The notes under the pieces: generated by a model
The model's database searches: none
Told to the model about the DNA's origin: nothing
The model's input: the letters and a program-made list of their open reading frames with translations, nothing else
Program-made: the position numbers and the translations under genes
Shown: positions 22,209 to 35,361 of the stretch, in pieces
How the letters are laid out: every line of letters begins with the position of its first letter
Numbering within the stretch: the first letter of the stretch is position 1
Origin: Rhodocollybia butyracea
Lineage: Eukaryota; Basidiomycota; Agaricomycetes; Agaricales; Omphalotaceae
DNA length: 64,000 bases
NCBI GenBank assembly: GCA_015501585.1
Contig: JADNRY010000258.1
Span: 1-64,000 of the forward strand
Direction: 5' to 3'

Positions 22209-23382
22209 TACGGTTCCCGAGCAGGATCAGGTAGAAATCAAAAGTCTAGAGCTCAAATATATACGCCGTCCGTCACAATTACATAAATTATAAGAAATTA
22301 GGTTTGTTTATAACCATGCCGCAATCTGGCTTCAAGCTCGGCGCCCGCCTTGAATAGTCAGTGAGGATGGCGGAGACTCAGCGGGGTGGCACCTTTGCAC
22401 AACCTTTGCGCTGGCCTGCCAAACAGGTGCAATGGGAGGTTTTCAAAAGTATCACTGTCTGTGCAATCAGATAATATAGGACTCGCCCTATTAAAGGTTT
22501 ACGGCGGAGAGACCAACATCATGTGCTGAGTGCCATGGCAGAGGCAATCCTTAATATTTTGAGAGCTACACTGCTGTTCTTACCTTGACTTTGGTTGGAA
22601 CCACCCATCGAAGCGGATCCAGATGCGGGAGTCGGGGTCACTCCTGGAGGGTTTCTGGCATTGTTATTGGCAAGTTATTGACTCGGAAGACCATCATGAA
22701 CATCGAAGTCTGTGAAAAGTTGGTGTTAAACGACCACAATATATCATTGGTATCAAACATTGGTACATATCTAGTAGTCCACATGACAGGGGTAAGACCC
22801 ATTGCAAGAGGTGTTACAAACTCGATCACTAGAGATTCTTTAGTTTATAGGACCCTCTTTATCATGGCCTTGATGCCAGGGAGTGATTAAGGCCCCGCTT
22901 GGGCTATGTGACTTTCGCCTTAGTACTTCAATAGTAATTATCTGACTGATTTCTAGCACAACTTATTTCAGCATCTGTAGTATTGCCTTCGGCTGTGACA
23001 CTGGAGTTGTCATCTTGGTTGTTGTCTTTATACTACTAATCATTGGGTGAGTCTTAACCTATCACCTATCCTCATGCTCAGGTTGCAGGCAGGATCGGTG
23101 GGCTCCTCTTCTTGTGCCAAAATGAGAGATCAATTGAAGTGAGCAGTGGGGCTTCCTTCTTTGGCATGAAAAGGTGTCATTCCCCAGTATCCCATTGCTC
23201 AGACAAGGATATTAACGACTGTGTACCCAAAAAGCTAAGTAGCAAGCGGCGAGTCCAGAGCCGGATTGCGGCATGGTGATAAGCAAACCTAATTTCTTAT
23301 AATTTATGTAATGTGTGACGGACGGCGTATATACTTGAGCTCTAGACTTTTGATTTCTACCTGATCCTGCTCGGGAACCGTA
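22209..23382. mobile_element. TIR element with 135-bp inverted repeats
   Basis: The termini TACGGTTCCCGAGCAGG are inverted copies of each other, and the match continues for about 135 bp on each side with few differences. The flanking 6-mer AAAGAT is repeated (22203-22208 and 23383-23388). The interior has no recognisable transposase; a 101-codon plus-strand ORF at 22585-22890 has no family features. The 6-bp duplication does not point clearly to one superfamily. Confidence 0.8.
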
Positions 23383-23388
23383 AAAGAT

Positions 23389-24289
23389 GGATAAATGAGT
23401 GAAAGAGAGGAGGTCACGTCTAAGCTGGTATTGAAGAGACTGGGGACTTTACGGATCTAATCTGGATTCACCCCCAAATCATACGGAATCAGCTTCCCAC
23501 AGAGTCCTCGCAATTTTAATCCTTTGTTATGGAACGACAGAGGTTGCAAGAGGTCAAACGAACATTGATGGGTAGTCAGGCAAACAAAAACACACCAGTA
23601 AGTACTAGCAACTAATGATACTTACCCCCTCGTCTCTTGCACGCAAGGAGGGGTAAAGTCTGCCGCTGTGCGTGCACGAGATTAGCAAGTCAGTTTCAAG
23701 ATGGAGTTAGGACCTAATATCTTCTGTGCCTGATCGAATAAGCCTCTTCCGAGGCTAAAGGAAATGAAGTATACAGTGAGGTATGGCGTGCAAAGAGCTT
23801 CATTGGCAATGCCTGGGATAGGTCTTTCCATTGATCACGAATGAGTCGTGAGTTCGTCGCCGTGTATGCGGTTTGCAAAATGTCATTGACTCGTTGTTCA
23901 GTGTGCAGGGCTAACCGGTCAAGCTAGAGAATTTGAAAGAATAAAATTAGGAAGATAAGGTTTGAACTAATAAAAGCGTTAACAAGAGAAAACGAGAGAG
24001 AAAAGCGACATTTGTATATGTAATTGAAAAGATGACTTGTCTCACAACAACCTGAGCCGGAATTTGGAGAGCAATGGTGTGATTGGGTAAGATAGCTTGA
24101 CTATGTATGCATTGATAAGAAACGTTGGGTAGAAGAGCGGTAATGTTAGCAGGAAGCCCGTATCTGGGAGGAATGGCATCAAGTAGGTAGAACTACACCA
24201 GTTCCTTTAAACAAGCCATTCAACAACGCAGCAGCAATTAGAATTTTCACAAACTTGCTATAAAGCCCTCCTAGCGCCCTCCAGACACC
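23389..24289. other. No gene recognised
   Basis: There is neither an extended ORF nor a structured repeat that I can support in this stretch. Confidence 0.4.
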
Positions 24290-25260
24290 ATCCCAATGAT
24301 AATGACGGACAGCAGTAACGACATCGTCAGATACGGGCAAACATTTGGTACTAGTCACTCGATGTCATCCACTCCAGGTCCTAACCCACTGTACCTCCAT
24401 CGTATTCCGCTGGTTACCCAAGAAGCGAGAACGCGTGACACAGCTCGGGGTATTATAATTGAGGCCTTCAGCTTCAGAGGGGAGCAGGATGACCAATCTC
24501 TCCATTTTCCTACAAACCTGTACGGTTCAGCGCGACGGCTAGTGATGGTAGATATGGATCGAGCCTGGACTTGTGAGAGGGAGCACTAGTGAGGGATGGA
24601 GCCTGGTGGAGGAGGGACACGAATGCGCTGAGTAACGTGTGAGGAAATGGGACAGAGGGTGACAAACAGAGGATCGGGATAGAGCGGGTGTACGAATGGA
24701 GACAGAGGTCGGTGTAGGCCAGTTGTCAAAAGATCCAGAAACCCATTCTGGAGTCTGGAGATCTGCGGGAGAGCTGGAAGTCATGGAGGCGACACTTTGT
24801 CGAGGAAAAGGATGTTTGTGCTCGTAGGGTGATGAGGGTGATACGGGAATCAATGAAAGTGACGTGGAATAAGTTGAATGCCAATAATGGATGTCGAAGG
24901 GGCTAGAGTCGCGATAAAATTTTATCTATTGTAATAATATCACGTACTTTCAGTCCTCCAGCCGGTTCCCAATTGCGTTCTAAATCACCTCCTTTCTTGC
25001 CTGCACACCAGCCTGAACGTTTGAACATTGAACGTAACATTGGCAACGGCAGTTATAAAACCATTTCTCCTCGACTGAATCGACGGAGCAAAGAAAACGT
25101 CTAGATAAGCGCCCATCGCATCTCGGTCCGAAGCCTCGATCACGTTCTCTGCTTCTTCGTCTACCAACGGCAAGTCAAACAGCCAGCCTGTTGCCTCTAT
25201 GTCCGCAGGCCGCTCTCGCGTCACTCTCAAGCACCAGCGGAAGTTGTTATTGGAAGATAA
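24290..25260. repeat. Segmental duplicate, left part of unit 1
   Basis: Blocks here are related to 34784-35060 and 55440-55870. The shared landmarks include TCCTAACCCA followed by a CATCG, a GTTTACCCA-type block, and GCCCATC...CTCGGTCCGAAGCCTCGATC in two of the three. The similarity is patchy and none of the three has a continuous common ORF, so they look like decayed copies of one ancestral segment. An 81-codon minus ORF (24985-25230) falls in the best conserved block but lacks an ORF counterpart at 55.8 kb. Confidence 0.55.
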
Positions 25261-25404
25261 TTGGATCTAGGTATGAGGATCCTTGACGCAGTGAGTCAAT
25301 GACGTCAACTTGCATCTTGCAGTGTCAGTCGTCAACGCGTCAACGTTCGTCAACTTGCATCTTGCAGTGTCAGTCGTCTATCCAGCGGTCACCGGTCAAG
25401 TCGA

Positions 25405-25870
25405 CACAACGATGACAATATGCGGGACTTTGTGACCGCCGCATCCAAACAGTGCCTGCGCTTTCAGGCAGCTTATGGGATTGATGGGAGGTACCGGTAA
25501 AGGTAATAGTCGTGTCTTCAACTGACACCCCACAGAGATGGCTGAAAACACTATCCCAGCAATTTCCACCACGGACGTCATCATAAACGGTCTCAAGCCC
25601 CCGCCTCTACTATGAAGATCGCATCACAAGCTTCGCAGCGTACATCTACAATCCAAACCTACTAGTACCATCCTGCTCAATGCTATCACACTTTCAAAGC
25701 CAATTCCCGGATGTGGCATTTGGCTGGACACGTGCACGAAAATCCTTTGTAACTCGGCGCGTACTACACTACAAGACGTGGTGAAAGGTCTTATGCATAT
25801 GGGCGACAACAAACGAGAAGTTAACATAGTCGAGGATAAGCGTGTTCTGGCGGATCTCGACTGGAGATAA
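25405..25870 (+). pseudogene. UBA2-like (SUMO E1 subunit) fragment, copy 1
   Basis: Broken plus-strand reading frames resemble the SUMO-activating enzyme subunit Uba2. DFVTAAS at about 25425-25450 matches the conserved DFVTAASNLR block. After an intron-like gap, EMAENTIPAISTTDVII (25534-25590) matches the EMAGNIIPAIATTNAII helix. PGCGIWLDTCTKILC...TLQDVVKG...REVNIVEDKRVLADLDW (25705-25866) matches the CGVCRDTYT...VYEDKRVLSDPDW region. The first Cys of the paired zinc ligands is kept but the second is W. Frame changes and stops separate the blocks and the N-terminal half, including the nucleotide-binding domain, was not found. It is a pseudogene fragment; the identification rests on remembered family motifs, without a database search. 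Confidence 0.65.
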
Positions 25871-28000
25871 CGATAGGAGAACCCTATAGAGTTTGAGAGG
25901 AAATTTGTCAGTCGGTCAGCTATCTCAGTGTCAAGTGGGGGCTTCCGTGAGTCACTTCTTTGCTATCGGTTTGATGAATTCACTTTAGTATAATATGATT
26001 CCTCTTGATTAACCCACTCTCCTTCTGGTCCCACCTTTATCCTCCCAAATCCTCTCCCTAAACCTTCGCAGAAAGAAAGAGGAAAGCATATACATACACG
26101 ATGGCTCTGAAACCCATTGTCATTATCATATTGCACGATCCTTCTCAAGCCGGTTAATCTTTTTACTACAATCGTTTTCACTTTGGTATAATGAATTTTG
26201 AACTCAGTGTCTGCTCGGCCTTCCCCCTCCTTGATAGTCTCGTTCAAGAATTCCCTTGAGATGATCGATAAAATTATCTGGCACCTCCCAGTCGTTACCT
26301 CGTATCGAGGTGTTGAAGACACCTATGCTTCCGCTGATTCACCTCCGATAAAGACAACCAGTATGGACCAGTATACCTCTAGTTTTTTCTTTCTCAACCG
26401 ATACTCACGTCCCACTTAGCATCCGACCCTCCCGATGTCTCACCCCACCTTTTATCATGTGCAAGTCAAGGCGAATTACCAGAACAATGTGTAAATCAAT
26501 ATGGGTTGCGCCCTTGCTCGTGATACAGACACCGTAATCATGATCTAGGATACAAAAATAGTTCAACCTTATCCAGAATGTAACTCGTTCTTCTCAATAA
26601 TGTTAATTGCCTTGACAATATCTGGCCTTAGCAAGGATGGAGATGCTGCTGACCCACCTAGTGAAGAATGGAAAATGGAGACTCTTATTCCCACTCTCCC
26701 CTCACGCCTCAATATATGTCAGCCAGGATCGGATGTGTGTCAAGGAGATCTAGTCATGCGGAGGGGTGAGAGGATCAGCAGCAGTGGAGGAGAAGTGGGT
26801 TAGCCCGATCTTCTTATATACAAAGAATCTCAGTGTATTCATGAAGCCTGGAGTTGCTCTGTTGAGCATGGGGAATAAAATACGGGATCTTAAGGGTCAG
26901 GTATCGACAACAGCTGGGGGGGGGGGGGGGGCTGGCTATTTTTCACTCGCTGCAAGAAATGAATACGAGGTTGTAGACCTTGGGATCGTTCCAGTAGCTA
27001 CTTCAAATACTTTTTCTCTAACAATTTCCATTATTTGAAGAATCGGCATGCATGTGAACGTAGGGTCTTATTCTGGCAAATTCTATCTGGTTTGTATATG
27101 ACCGCATACTACGTACTCAGTGGAGTGGATGGCTACAAAAGGACAAGTCCTCATGAAAGGGTAGACTCATCTTACCCAGTTATCCAATGCTATATCTCCA
27201 ATAGTCCATCTTATCTACCCCTACTACTGTGGCTCTAGCGCTCCTTTGCTTCAGCCCATACCGCCGTGTCAGCTGCACCCCAACCATCATCTGCCTTCAA
27301 CAATCCCAACCTCAATCCCACACCCACACCTGCAACCGATCCAGATCCAGATCCAGATATTGGTCTCGGGGCTCTCGTGACTGCACATTGCGGAATCCGC
27401 TGCAGCACACTTCCTACTTCATGAGATGACATAGCATGCCTGGAATCCGATAACGAAATTTTCCATCGGATCTATAGGCGCCATAGGTTGGACGACAGTG
27501 GACTGGGAAATGGGGAATGGACAGTCAGGGAGTAGGATGATACAGGATGGATCCAGTGGTGGTGAAGCTGGAATTGGGATTGGGATTGAAAAAAATAGAT
27601 AAAGTAAAATAACTAGAGGACAGATTTACCTATCCTCGGTCACTAAAGACAGTAACCCGAGCTTGAACATTGTCATGGCCGGCAACGGTGATGACGGGCA
27701 TGTACAAGGCCAACAAATGCCAAAAAACCTTTGTTTCCGAACCGATATTTCTTCTACAAACGTTCCTTTCCTTCCCAATTGCTCCCTGTCTCTCTTGCTT
27801 CCTCCTGATTCCTGCATCTCTACCAATCCCTCCACTACACCTCTTCAATTCTGCCCACTTTCTGTTCACAGCCATCCCATTCACTTGTGAACACGCATCG
27901 TGTCTGGTAAGTTCCCGACTTATTTGAGGAAAGTGTAGCCTTCCAGTAAGGAAGGATTGAAAGTAAACGGTTGGCAAAGAAGAGCTCGTTATATAGGAGC
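25871..28000. repeat. Segmental duplicate, right part of unit 1
   Basis: Colinear with 56470-60110 once an inserted block of about 1.5 kb at 56690-58190 is ignored. Strong matches include TTTTTACTACAATCG...CACTTTGGTA, GCTTCCGCTGATT, the block near 26620-26960, and about 27670-27930, which is almost identical to 59850-60110. Minus ORFs of 115 codons (27630-27977) and 119 codons (25963-26322) are shared only in part, and I cannot name a product. A 60-bp tandem duplication (GTCAACTTGCATCTTGCAG twice, 25300-25380) and a run of 16 G (26916-26931) are private to this copy. Confidence 0.6.
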
Positions 28001-28503
28001 CATAAGCGTCTACGGAATGACTTTATTTAATTTCCTAATGAGAAAAGCACTACTTGACTTTTCTTTCAATTACATAGCACGATACATATTTTCAAGTTCC
28101 TCCATCTCTCTGTACAGTTCTAATAGTACAATTGGAAAAGATTATGATACTCTGAGCTGATTCCACAACATACTATTGATTACCACTACAGCTGGGATTC
28201 CAGTAATTCCTAAATTGGCTAAGGATGACAAAGACATTGGAGGACTTGATGACAGGACATTTGGGCATTTTGGAGGTAGATAAAGTGACCAGAATAGAGC
28301 TGCTACAAAGTTTCAGCGCTTCAGCAGTAAACTCATTCATCCATTTCCTTCTGGACAACCCAGCTGCTAAAGGATGAAAGGGATGGAACCGGACCAGAGG
28401 AAGAGGTATAGCAACTAAAAGCCTAAATAGGAAATTTCTTGGACACAGTCATTGGCAACTTGGGGGATTACTTAGTTTAGCACTTTACAAAATATCCAAA
28501 ACC
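28001..28503. other. 3' flank of NLR B, nothing recognised
   Basis: Only a 61-codon minus frame without family features is present. Confidence 0.4.
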
Positions 28504-31500
28504 CTAATTCAAACGTGCTCGCAGATCCACACACTCCTGCCAAGCTGTTCCCTCAACAAAGTGTGTGAAATCCAGCTTTGTCGTGCCATTTTTATGAATA
28601 ACAAGTGAGTTTTGGGGAAAATACAGGCCGTGGTGCAGCCAAGGTGGGACCCAGAGTACTGGTTGAGCCATCGAGTTCAATAACCACCCATCTTGACCAA
28701 GTGAGCCTTCTCCAAGTGCTTTCATCAAAGTATCATCTGGAGTGGTCTATTTAATGAGCATATTTAGATCTTGTAATCAATGAATAGAGCCAAGCACACA
28801 TACCTCAAAGACACGGATTGATGTATCTCGAGAACCAGACACAACTCGCCTATGGTCAGGTGAGAAGTCAACCGAGTATACTGAATCTCGGTGCCCTTCA
28901 AATGGACCAGCTGCAATGCTCCTGGTCTCCAGATCCCACACATGCACAGTTGTGTCATCAGATCCAGACACAATCCACTTTCCATCCTGAGAGAAACCCA
29001 GGGCCCGGACTGCCTCAGTAGGCCATTCTAACTGCCTAAGATCCGATGACCTTAAATTGAAGACCCACACCGAACCGTCCTTCCCAGAGGCCCCGATTAG
29101 TTGACCATCAGGTGAGAATCTAATGCGGTAGGTCTGGTCGGGCACTTGAAATTTGAACGGGCCTTCCACCAATGCTCCTGTTTGTGCATCTGATACCCTA
29201 GCAATGCCTGATATTGATGCAGACCTGATTTGCCCACCATCTGATGAGAAGGCAGCAGAGAGTACAGTGCTAGTATGCACATTGGCCTGTCTAAAGACTA
29301 ATGAACTTGTTTCCACATCCCACATACAGACCGTTTTGTCATCAGACCCAGATACAATCCTGTCACCTTGTGGTGAGAACGCAACACACCATATCGGCTT
29401 ACTGTGTCCCTCAAATGGGCCAGCAACCATAGTGCCGTTTTGCACATTCCATACCCGAATAGTTGTGTCCTTGGACCCTGAGACAATCTGTTCTCCATTG
29501 GGGGAGAAAGCAATGCAAAGGACCGCATCTGTGTGTCCCCGAAGCGGCCCAGTGAAAATGGTCCCTGTGCATGCATCCCACACACAGACTGTATTATCCC
29601 AAGAGCCTGAAGCAATATGATATCCTTTGGGTGAGAAAGCAACACAATGGACGGTACCTGTATGTCCTGTGTACCCAGGATGATACATTTGTACAGTCCA
29701 TTGGTCATTAGCCCCTATGTGTTGAGTGTCCACTTTGAGTGCTGCTGAGAGCTCTTGATATGCATCCCAGACACGAATAGTCTTGTCATTTGAACCTGAG
29801 GCAATTCTCATTCCATCAGGGGACACAGAGACAGACAGGACAGGCCCACTGTGGCCATCAATTGGGGCTGAGACAAGTGCACCTGTTTGCACATCCCAAA
29901 TGCGCAGCAATGAATCAGCATATCCCACTACAATCTGTTTCCCATTGGGAGTAAAGGCAGCAGAATAAGCATTTGTACCCATAGGGGTAGTGATAGTGAT
30001 GTTCTCAGTGCCTGTATATGCATCCCATATGCGAGCTGCTTCATGTGACAGGGACAGAATGTGTTTCCCATCAGGTGAGAAAGCAACAGACCGGATGAGT
30101 TGAGTATGTCCTTTCAACGGTCCAGTGACAAGTTTTCCTGTTCTTGTGTCCCATATTTGCACCAAACTGGCACCTGAGCCAGAACTGTTAACACTATCTG
30201 AGCCGGAAACAACTTGGTCTCTGTCAGGTGCAAAAGCAACAGCACGCACGGATGCTGCATGCTTGATGACCAAAGGTGCTGTATTGCCCTCACTGTGATC
30301 ATCCCAATCCCAAATGTGAACTGTCTTGTCTAGAGATGCAGACACAATCTGCTTTCCATTGGGAGAGAAGCAGAGAGACTCCACTGTGTGTTTATGCCCT
30401 GTCAGTGGAACGCCAATGAGTTTACCTGTTTGTGCATCCCACACACGCACAGTGTTATCATAGGAGCCAGACACAATCTTTTCGCCATCACATGAAAAGG
30501 CAACACATTTGACTTTGTCTTCATGTCCATTGAATGGCCCAACAAGTAGATCACCTGTGTGTGCATCCCAGACCCGCAGTGTTCTGTCAGCGGACCCTGA
30601 AGCAATATGATTCCCATCAGGCGAGAAAGCAACAGACCAAACATTGCCACTGTGACCCTCAATTGTTGCTCGGAGTGTTGGCCAGTGACCACTGACAGAG
30701 CTTTGGATGTCCACTGTTTTACTTGGCACAAGCCAGGAAGAATACTTCTTCTTGACTTTGGACTCACTTGGTGCAAAGGGAAGTGCTGAAAGATAGATGT
30801 GGGGCACACTATGTGAAATGACAGGCGCAAATCTGAGCACAAACTTGACTGCATCGGTAGCAAAATCTGCAAGTTCCTTGTCATGCCAGTAATTCTATAC
30901 AAACAATTAAAACCCACCCTGTTAGTAACTTAAGTGTCAAGTAACTGTGCAGAAACCCACTTTGGCAAGATTGGCCACAGCTTCAAATGCATCTATTGCA
31001 ACTCCAACTTTCTGCTGTACACAGAGGACCTCAAGCCAAAACAGAAATTTGGTATACATGAGGTCCTTCAGGTCTAGCAGGAGGCCATCTGGAAGAAGCG
31101 GGGCAGCAGCACCAATTGGGGTAGCAGAATGAGGAGTAGCAGAACCAATAACTGCAAGGTGACTGGCCCAGTACAAGCTTGAATAGAATAACTGGGGAGA
31201 AACGTGATCTGTAATGTGTTTGGATAGGTCTGTAATGCATTCAGATAGGCCTGGGATTTTGGTGGTGTAGATATGCGAGTCTTCAAATTCACAGATATTG
31301 AATTGAAGTTCTTTCTTCAGGATATGCAAGCACCCTCGTGCAATCTGGGGCTCCAAGCTAGCTGGGTTAATAAACCATGGTCTGTCACCAGAACGACCAT
31401 GGTCTGTGAGATAATCGGAGAAGGAGGCATGGAGTATCTTTACATCCTGGCCATGAGCCCACTGCAAGACACATCCAAGCCTGCTGAAAATGTGGCTAGA

Positions 31501-33949
31501 TGGGTATTTCAAATCTAGAAGCCTATCAATCATTGTATCAGACACTGGAGTCTTCCCTAGCACCACTACAGATAATGCTGCTTGAGCATCTCTGACAAAT
31601 GTTGTATTATTCCATAGTCCTGCAACTTCTAGTGCTTTTGCATAGATATCATCGAGTGCTTGAACCGTGGTCTGATCCTTATCTAGAATGCTCTCAAGTG
31701 CTTCATTAGGATTATATGACCCCAGAAGGTATTTTGTGGCTGTGGAAGCCCAAATGAAGAGGCCTGAGGAATGCTTGGTGAGGGCCCCCATATTAGACTC
31801 CCCTGGCCAGGTAAGACTCAAATTCCAAGCACTGTGATGCTGCCGTATCTTCCTCATCTCATCATTGAGGTAGATGCAGATGTCTACGAGGCTGGACGGC
31901 AGTGTAATATCAAGCAAGTGCTTGGCAATCTTGGGTTGATTCTCAAATTTTGATGCAATATCAGAATCGGGGCGACTGGTTATGAAGAAGCGAACTGCAG
32001 GGGGGAGTTTGGGGAACTCATCTGAGATCAGAGAGACAAGAGTCCGCCGGGTATCCGCATTGCCGCATTCATCCAGGGCATCTAGAACAATAACGATTGG
32101 GCCATGGATGCGATTCTGGGCAGCCCTGAGCGGTTCGAGAAGGAGCTTCTGGAATTGTATGTGGATGCCAAGGGAGTCAATCGAGCCAGATATATTACGG
32201 ATGGCATCGCAGATAGCAGAGGCGACATAAGTATTAGAGCGTGCTAGGTAGAACGCGATTGTACGAATCACATCGGCAGGGTTGCTGCGTGATTTATCAG
32301 CTCTGTTGAAGAACAGAAATGCACCAAGACGTCCCAGCTCTCGGAAGTATTGGGAGATAGATGTGGCTATGGTACTTTTTCCCGCCCCAGCAACGCCTGA
32401 CAGCCAGAGAATATTCCCGGGATTGTTGTCATCCGGTGGTGTAATCAGCCAGTTTGTAATCAATCCTCGTATTTCCTCACGAGTTCTAGGTAAACACGGA
32501 AGGCGCAAACCTGCATCCATCTTCACTGGTTCGAGCTCATTAAGCATCTGGGTTTGAGCTGTGGTTGACATGAATATTTAGCAAGCGCAGGTCCAACAAC
32601 ATGGACTCACCATTTCCTTTCATTATTTCACTAATCTCTTCCACCTTTTTACCAATCTCTTCTGCCACTACCAGTGCTTTGGTCGACACATACAAGGTTT
32701 CCAGTGCTGTTCCCCTGTCGAGGTACTCCCAAAACTTCTGAAATGCACTGATAAAACCTTTGATCTTGTCACTGTCTTCAGAGAGAATGTTCTTGAGGAG
32801 TCTGACTGTAAAGTCAATCAGCGTAAAGAAAGAACAGTTCTAAAATATATGTACCACCGAATCCGTGGCCAGTATATTCCCGAATGAACAATGCGCATTC
32901 TTCTGTCTGTTTGACTAACGCATAGACTGTTGTTTCAAGACGCTTGATTTTTTCGGATGCTGATTCAATATCTTTCGCAAAAGCGTAGACCTCAGCCATA
33001 GTCTGGACCAGTCTGCAAACATCTTTGTCTGTCTCCTTCTGTTTTTCTACCGCCTAATTCTGACGTTAGTGTATACGAGGGGACATTCAACGGCAGGCTA
33101 CCTTGTACACCGAGTCCAGCACGTTCCAGGCCACATTGGAATACGGATGAATCTATATCGGCGCATCGGTAAATGCGGATAAAGCAGTAGTACATCTATT
33201 CCTTGCCTTGGCTAGCGCAGCACCGACAATCCTGAGCTTGGAGAGTACGGTTCCTAGGTTAGACAACAGATCACCGTTGTTCACTTCAGTATTCATGATT
33301 TTTGCAATCGTGGAACCCGTGCCCGTGCTTTGGAGAGTCTCAGTATCTTGTGTCGTGTTGGCAAGAGCGACTGCCGCGGCTTGAAGATTGTCGATGGAGG
33401 TCAGACGCACAATAAGAGTGGGTTGTAGCGTGTCTGTTGCGTGGTTCCCCTCCATAGGCTTGAGCACGATAGAGAAATCTACAAGGTTGGTATCAGGAGC
33501 GGCGCAAATACAACGAATGCTGGCGCACCTGTCCGCCCTTCATCTGTCTTGAGTAGCTGACCAATCTCCATCTTCTTTTTGGCTAGACATTTACTAGGAG
33601 GAATAGTAGATTTATGGAAAACCTGCAAAGCGATGGCGGAAGATGGACTATCCACCGATCTTATGCAAGTTCAGTACCCCACGTTCACCGTTGATTGAGC
33701 GGATGGACTTACAAACTGCAAATCTGGTTCCACATGGCCTCCCACTTTCTGCTCGGGGTTGTCTGATAGACCCTCTTGTCATCGATGTCAATCGCGACAA
33801 AGAGATTTGGGATATCGTGGCCTGGGAGATGGATACGGTTCGGCTTCCAGTTGATATCACGGACGCTTATAACTGGATGATCTCAGTGAGTATGTGCTGT
33901 ACGATGAGGCTGGACTTAACTCACTCGTCAGTTTGTAGCTTTGTCCCAT
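28504..33949 (-). CDS. NLR-type protein, C2-NACHT-WD40 (gene B)
   Basis: Ten exons: 33925-33949, 33713-33872, 33529-33659, 33207-33478, 33102-33152, 32855-33053, 32611-32805, 30961-32558, 28804-30894, 28504-28746. They total 4,965 nt, an exact multiple of three, for 1,654 aa. The ATG (MGQSY) is conserved in paralogue A and the next exon enters a C2-like block (NWKPN...NLFVAIDIDDK). Next come the linker with IHPYSNVAW, the NACHT domain (P-loop GVAGAGKST about residues 399-407, Walker B IVLDALDECG about 501-510, ITSRPD sensor-like motif), a conserved HIYLSALPFAP linker, about 14 WD40 blades (about 925-1570, enough for two seven-bladed propellers) and a tail with WVPPWLHHGLYFP. This is the layout of fungal NLRs, cytosolic STAND ATPases that oligomerise on ligand recognition and control non-self responses. 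No N-terminal HET, Goodbye-like or lipase effector was seen. The ligand and cell-death output are unknown. Confidence 0.85.
33201..33210 (-). other. GC-AG intron donor in NLR B
   Basis: Exon 4 ends ...GCCAAG at 33207 and the intron starts GCAAGG, close to the usual GC-donor consensus AG|GCAAGT. The 54-bp intron ends ATATAG. GT donors nearby either break the frame into IHPYSNVAW or are not shared with the paralogue. Confidence 0.65.
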
Positions 33950-34480
33950 CGTCGAGGTAGCAGTTCAAGAGAGACAATCCGATAACAAGGCGTCCACCAC
34001 GTTGTACCAACGTGAACGGATAATTCTGGCCAATCGGGTAACTTGACATCTGTTATTCTTGAGTGCTGCGTGACCTAGCTTGGTTTTGATAGAGCTGTCA
34101 ATCTTCAAGCTTCCTGCGCCACGCCATGGGTTCTACATGTTTATCGGAAAAAGCAGTCACTAGTTAACTTGTGAGTGGTCAAGACTGTTGACGAGAGGAA
34201 ACGAATGTGAAAAAAAGCCAATGCAAGTGCACTACCAATGATACACACGCGACATGAGATATCTTGTCGCATATTGTAATCAGCTCGTCTTGCTTATTGA
34301 GCTATTCGGTTTCTGCTCTTGTTTCTCATTTACTGATTCGTGACAGGTTGATTGGGTAAACGGAAATGAATTTGATAACAAGTGCAATGAGGACAAGAAA
34401 TAACTGCTGCTATTCGGAATTGTATCGTCCTCCAGATAGGACTAGTGAATGTTATTTTGTGTTACTTGTAGTGTGAGAGT
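33950..34480. promoter_or_regulatory. 5' flank of NLR B
   Basis: Upstream of the ATG the sequence stays similar to the flank of NLR A for about 180 bp (to about 34130), with a 26-bp gap, but no start codon is shared in frame. It is probably promoter and 5' UTR. A 35-bp block at about 34155-34190 (GTCACTAGTT...TGAGTGGTCAAGACTG) recurs at about 53335-53370. Confidence 0.35.
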
Positions 34481-35100
34481 GTGGACTAGAGAAACCGACA
34501 GAGAAGAAGGAGAAGGGAACAAAACGGCGAAGGCGAATAATAAGCTGATGGTGAACGGATCGGGAGTATGACAGGAAGAACGAGTCTATCGTCAGATCTC
34601 AAATCATACAGAGCCAGAAAATATCGATAAGACCTGCAGCTATCCTGACCAGAAACGACCCGAGAGAGAAAGAGAGCGACAGTTGGGTCCACAAGGTTCG
34701 CGCGCAAGGACCCGCCATCAATCCCTCCAGCTAACACCCTCCTGTCTCCTCTGGATATTGAGGCCCACCACACAGGCCACATCATGGGTTCCGTTGCCAT
34801 AAAGCCGCTCCTGCCTTTTACAGACACCATCGCAACGTCTCCTGAGATAATGACGCTGCGTCTTAATGACGTCAAGCGCGGGGTACTAGTCATTGCATTT
34901 CGTCCATTCCTAACCCATTGTGGATCCATCGCATTCCTCCGTTTACCCAGGAGGCGAGTGACGCAGCTCGGGTATTGGGTGTATTCAATCTTCAGTATTG
35001 TGAGGCGCCTGAGAGTACTTGTGAGTTTATAACCGTGGATTGATGATAAGATAGAGCAGTGGTTCAATTGGAATTATATCTTTGATTGGAATTATATCTT
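34481..35100. repeat. Third copy of the duplicated segment (partial)
   Basis: The block at 34784-35060 is related to 24290-24490 and 55440-55690, sharing CATTCCTAACCC, CTCCGTTTACCCAG, a GAGGCGCCTGA(A/G)AGT block and GATAAGATAGAGC. A 193-codon minus ORF (34486-35067) spans it but is not conserved in the other copies, so I do not call it a gene. Confidence 0.5.
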
Positions 35101-35361
35101 TGAAAAAGACGCGACTTGACGCGACTTGGAAGGAAGGAAGAACCGGCGTGGTCCCGATTCCGTAATTAAATACAGTCACGGTGTGGGAAATCAAATAATC
35201 TTATCCTTGTCTCCTTCCATCACGATGGAGAAGGCCATAATTGCGCCTCTCAATCGTGCGCGCGACAGGCCACGTAGGCCATAGTACTTTTTCCATAGAG
35301 CGGCTCTGCTTCTTGCTTTGCTGTGGTTATACCAGAACGTTTACCGCCTTCAACCTTCAAC

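Noticed and set aside
26916..26931. Run of 16 G as a functional quadruplex
   Set aside because: A single homopolymer in decayed sequence is more likely slippage or a sequencing effect.
34486..35067. 193-codon minus ORF as a gene
   Set aside because: The frame is not kept in the two related segments and no domain is visible.
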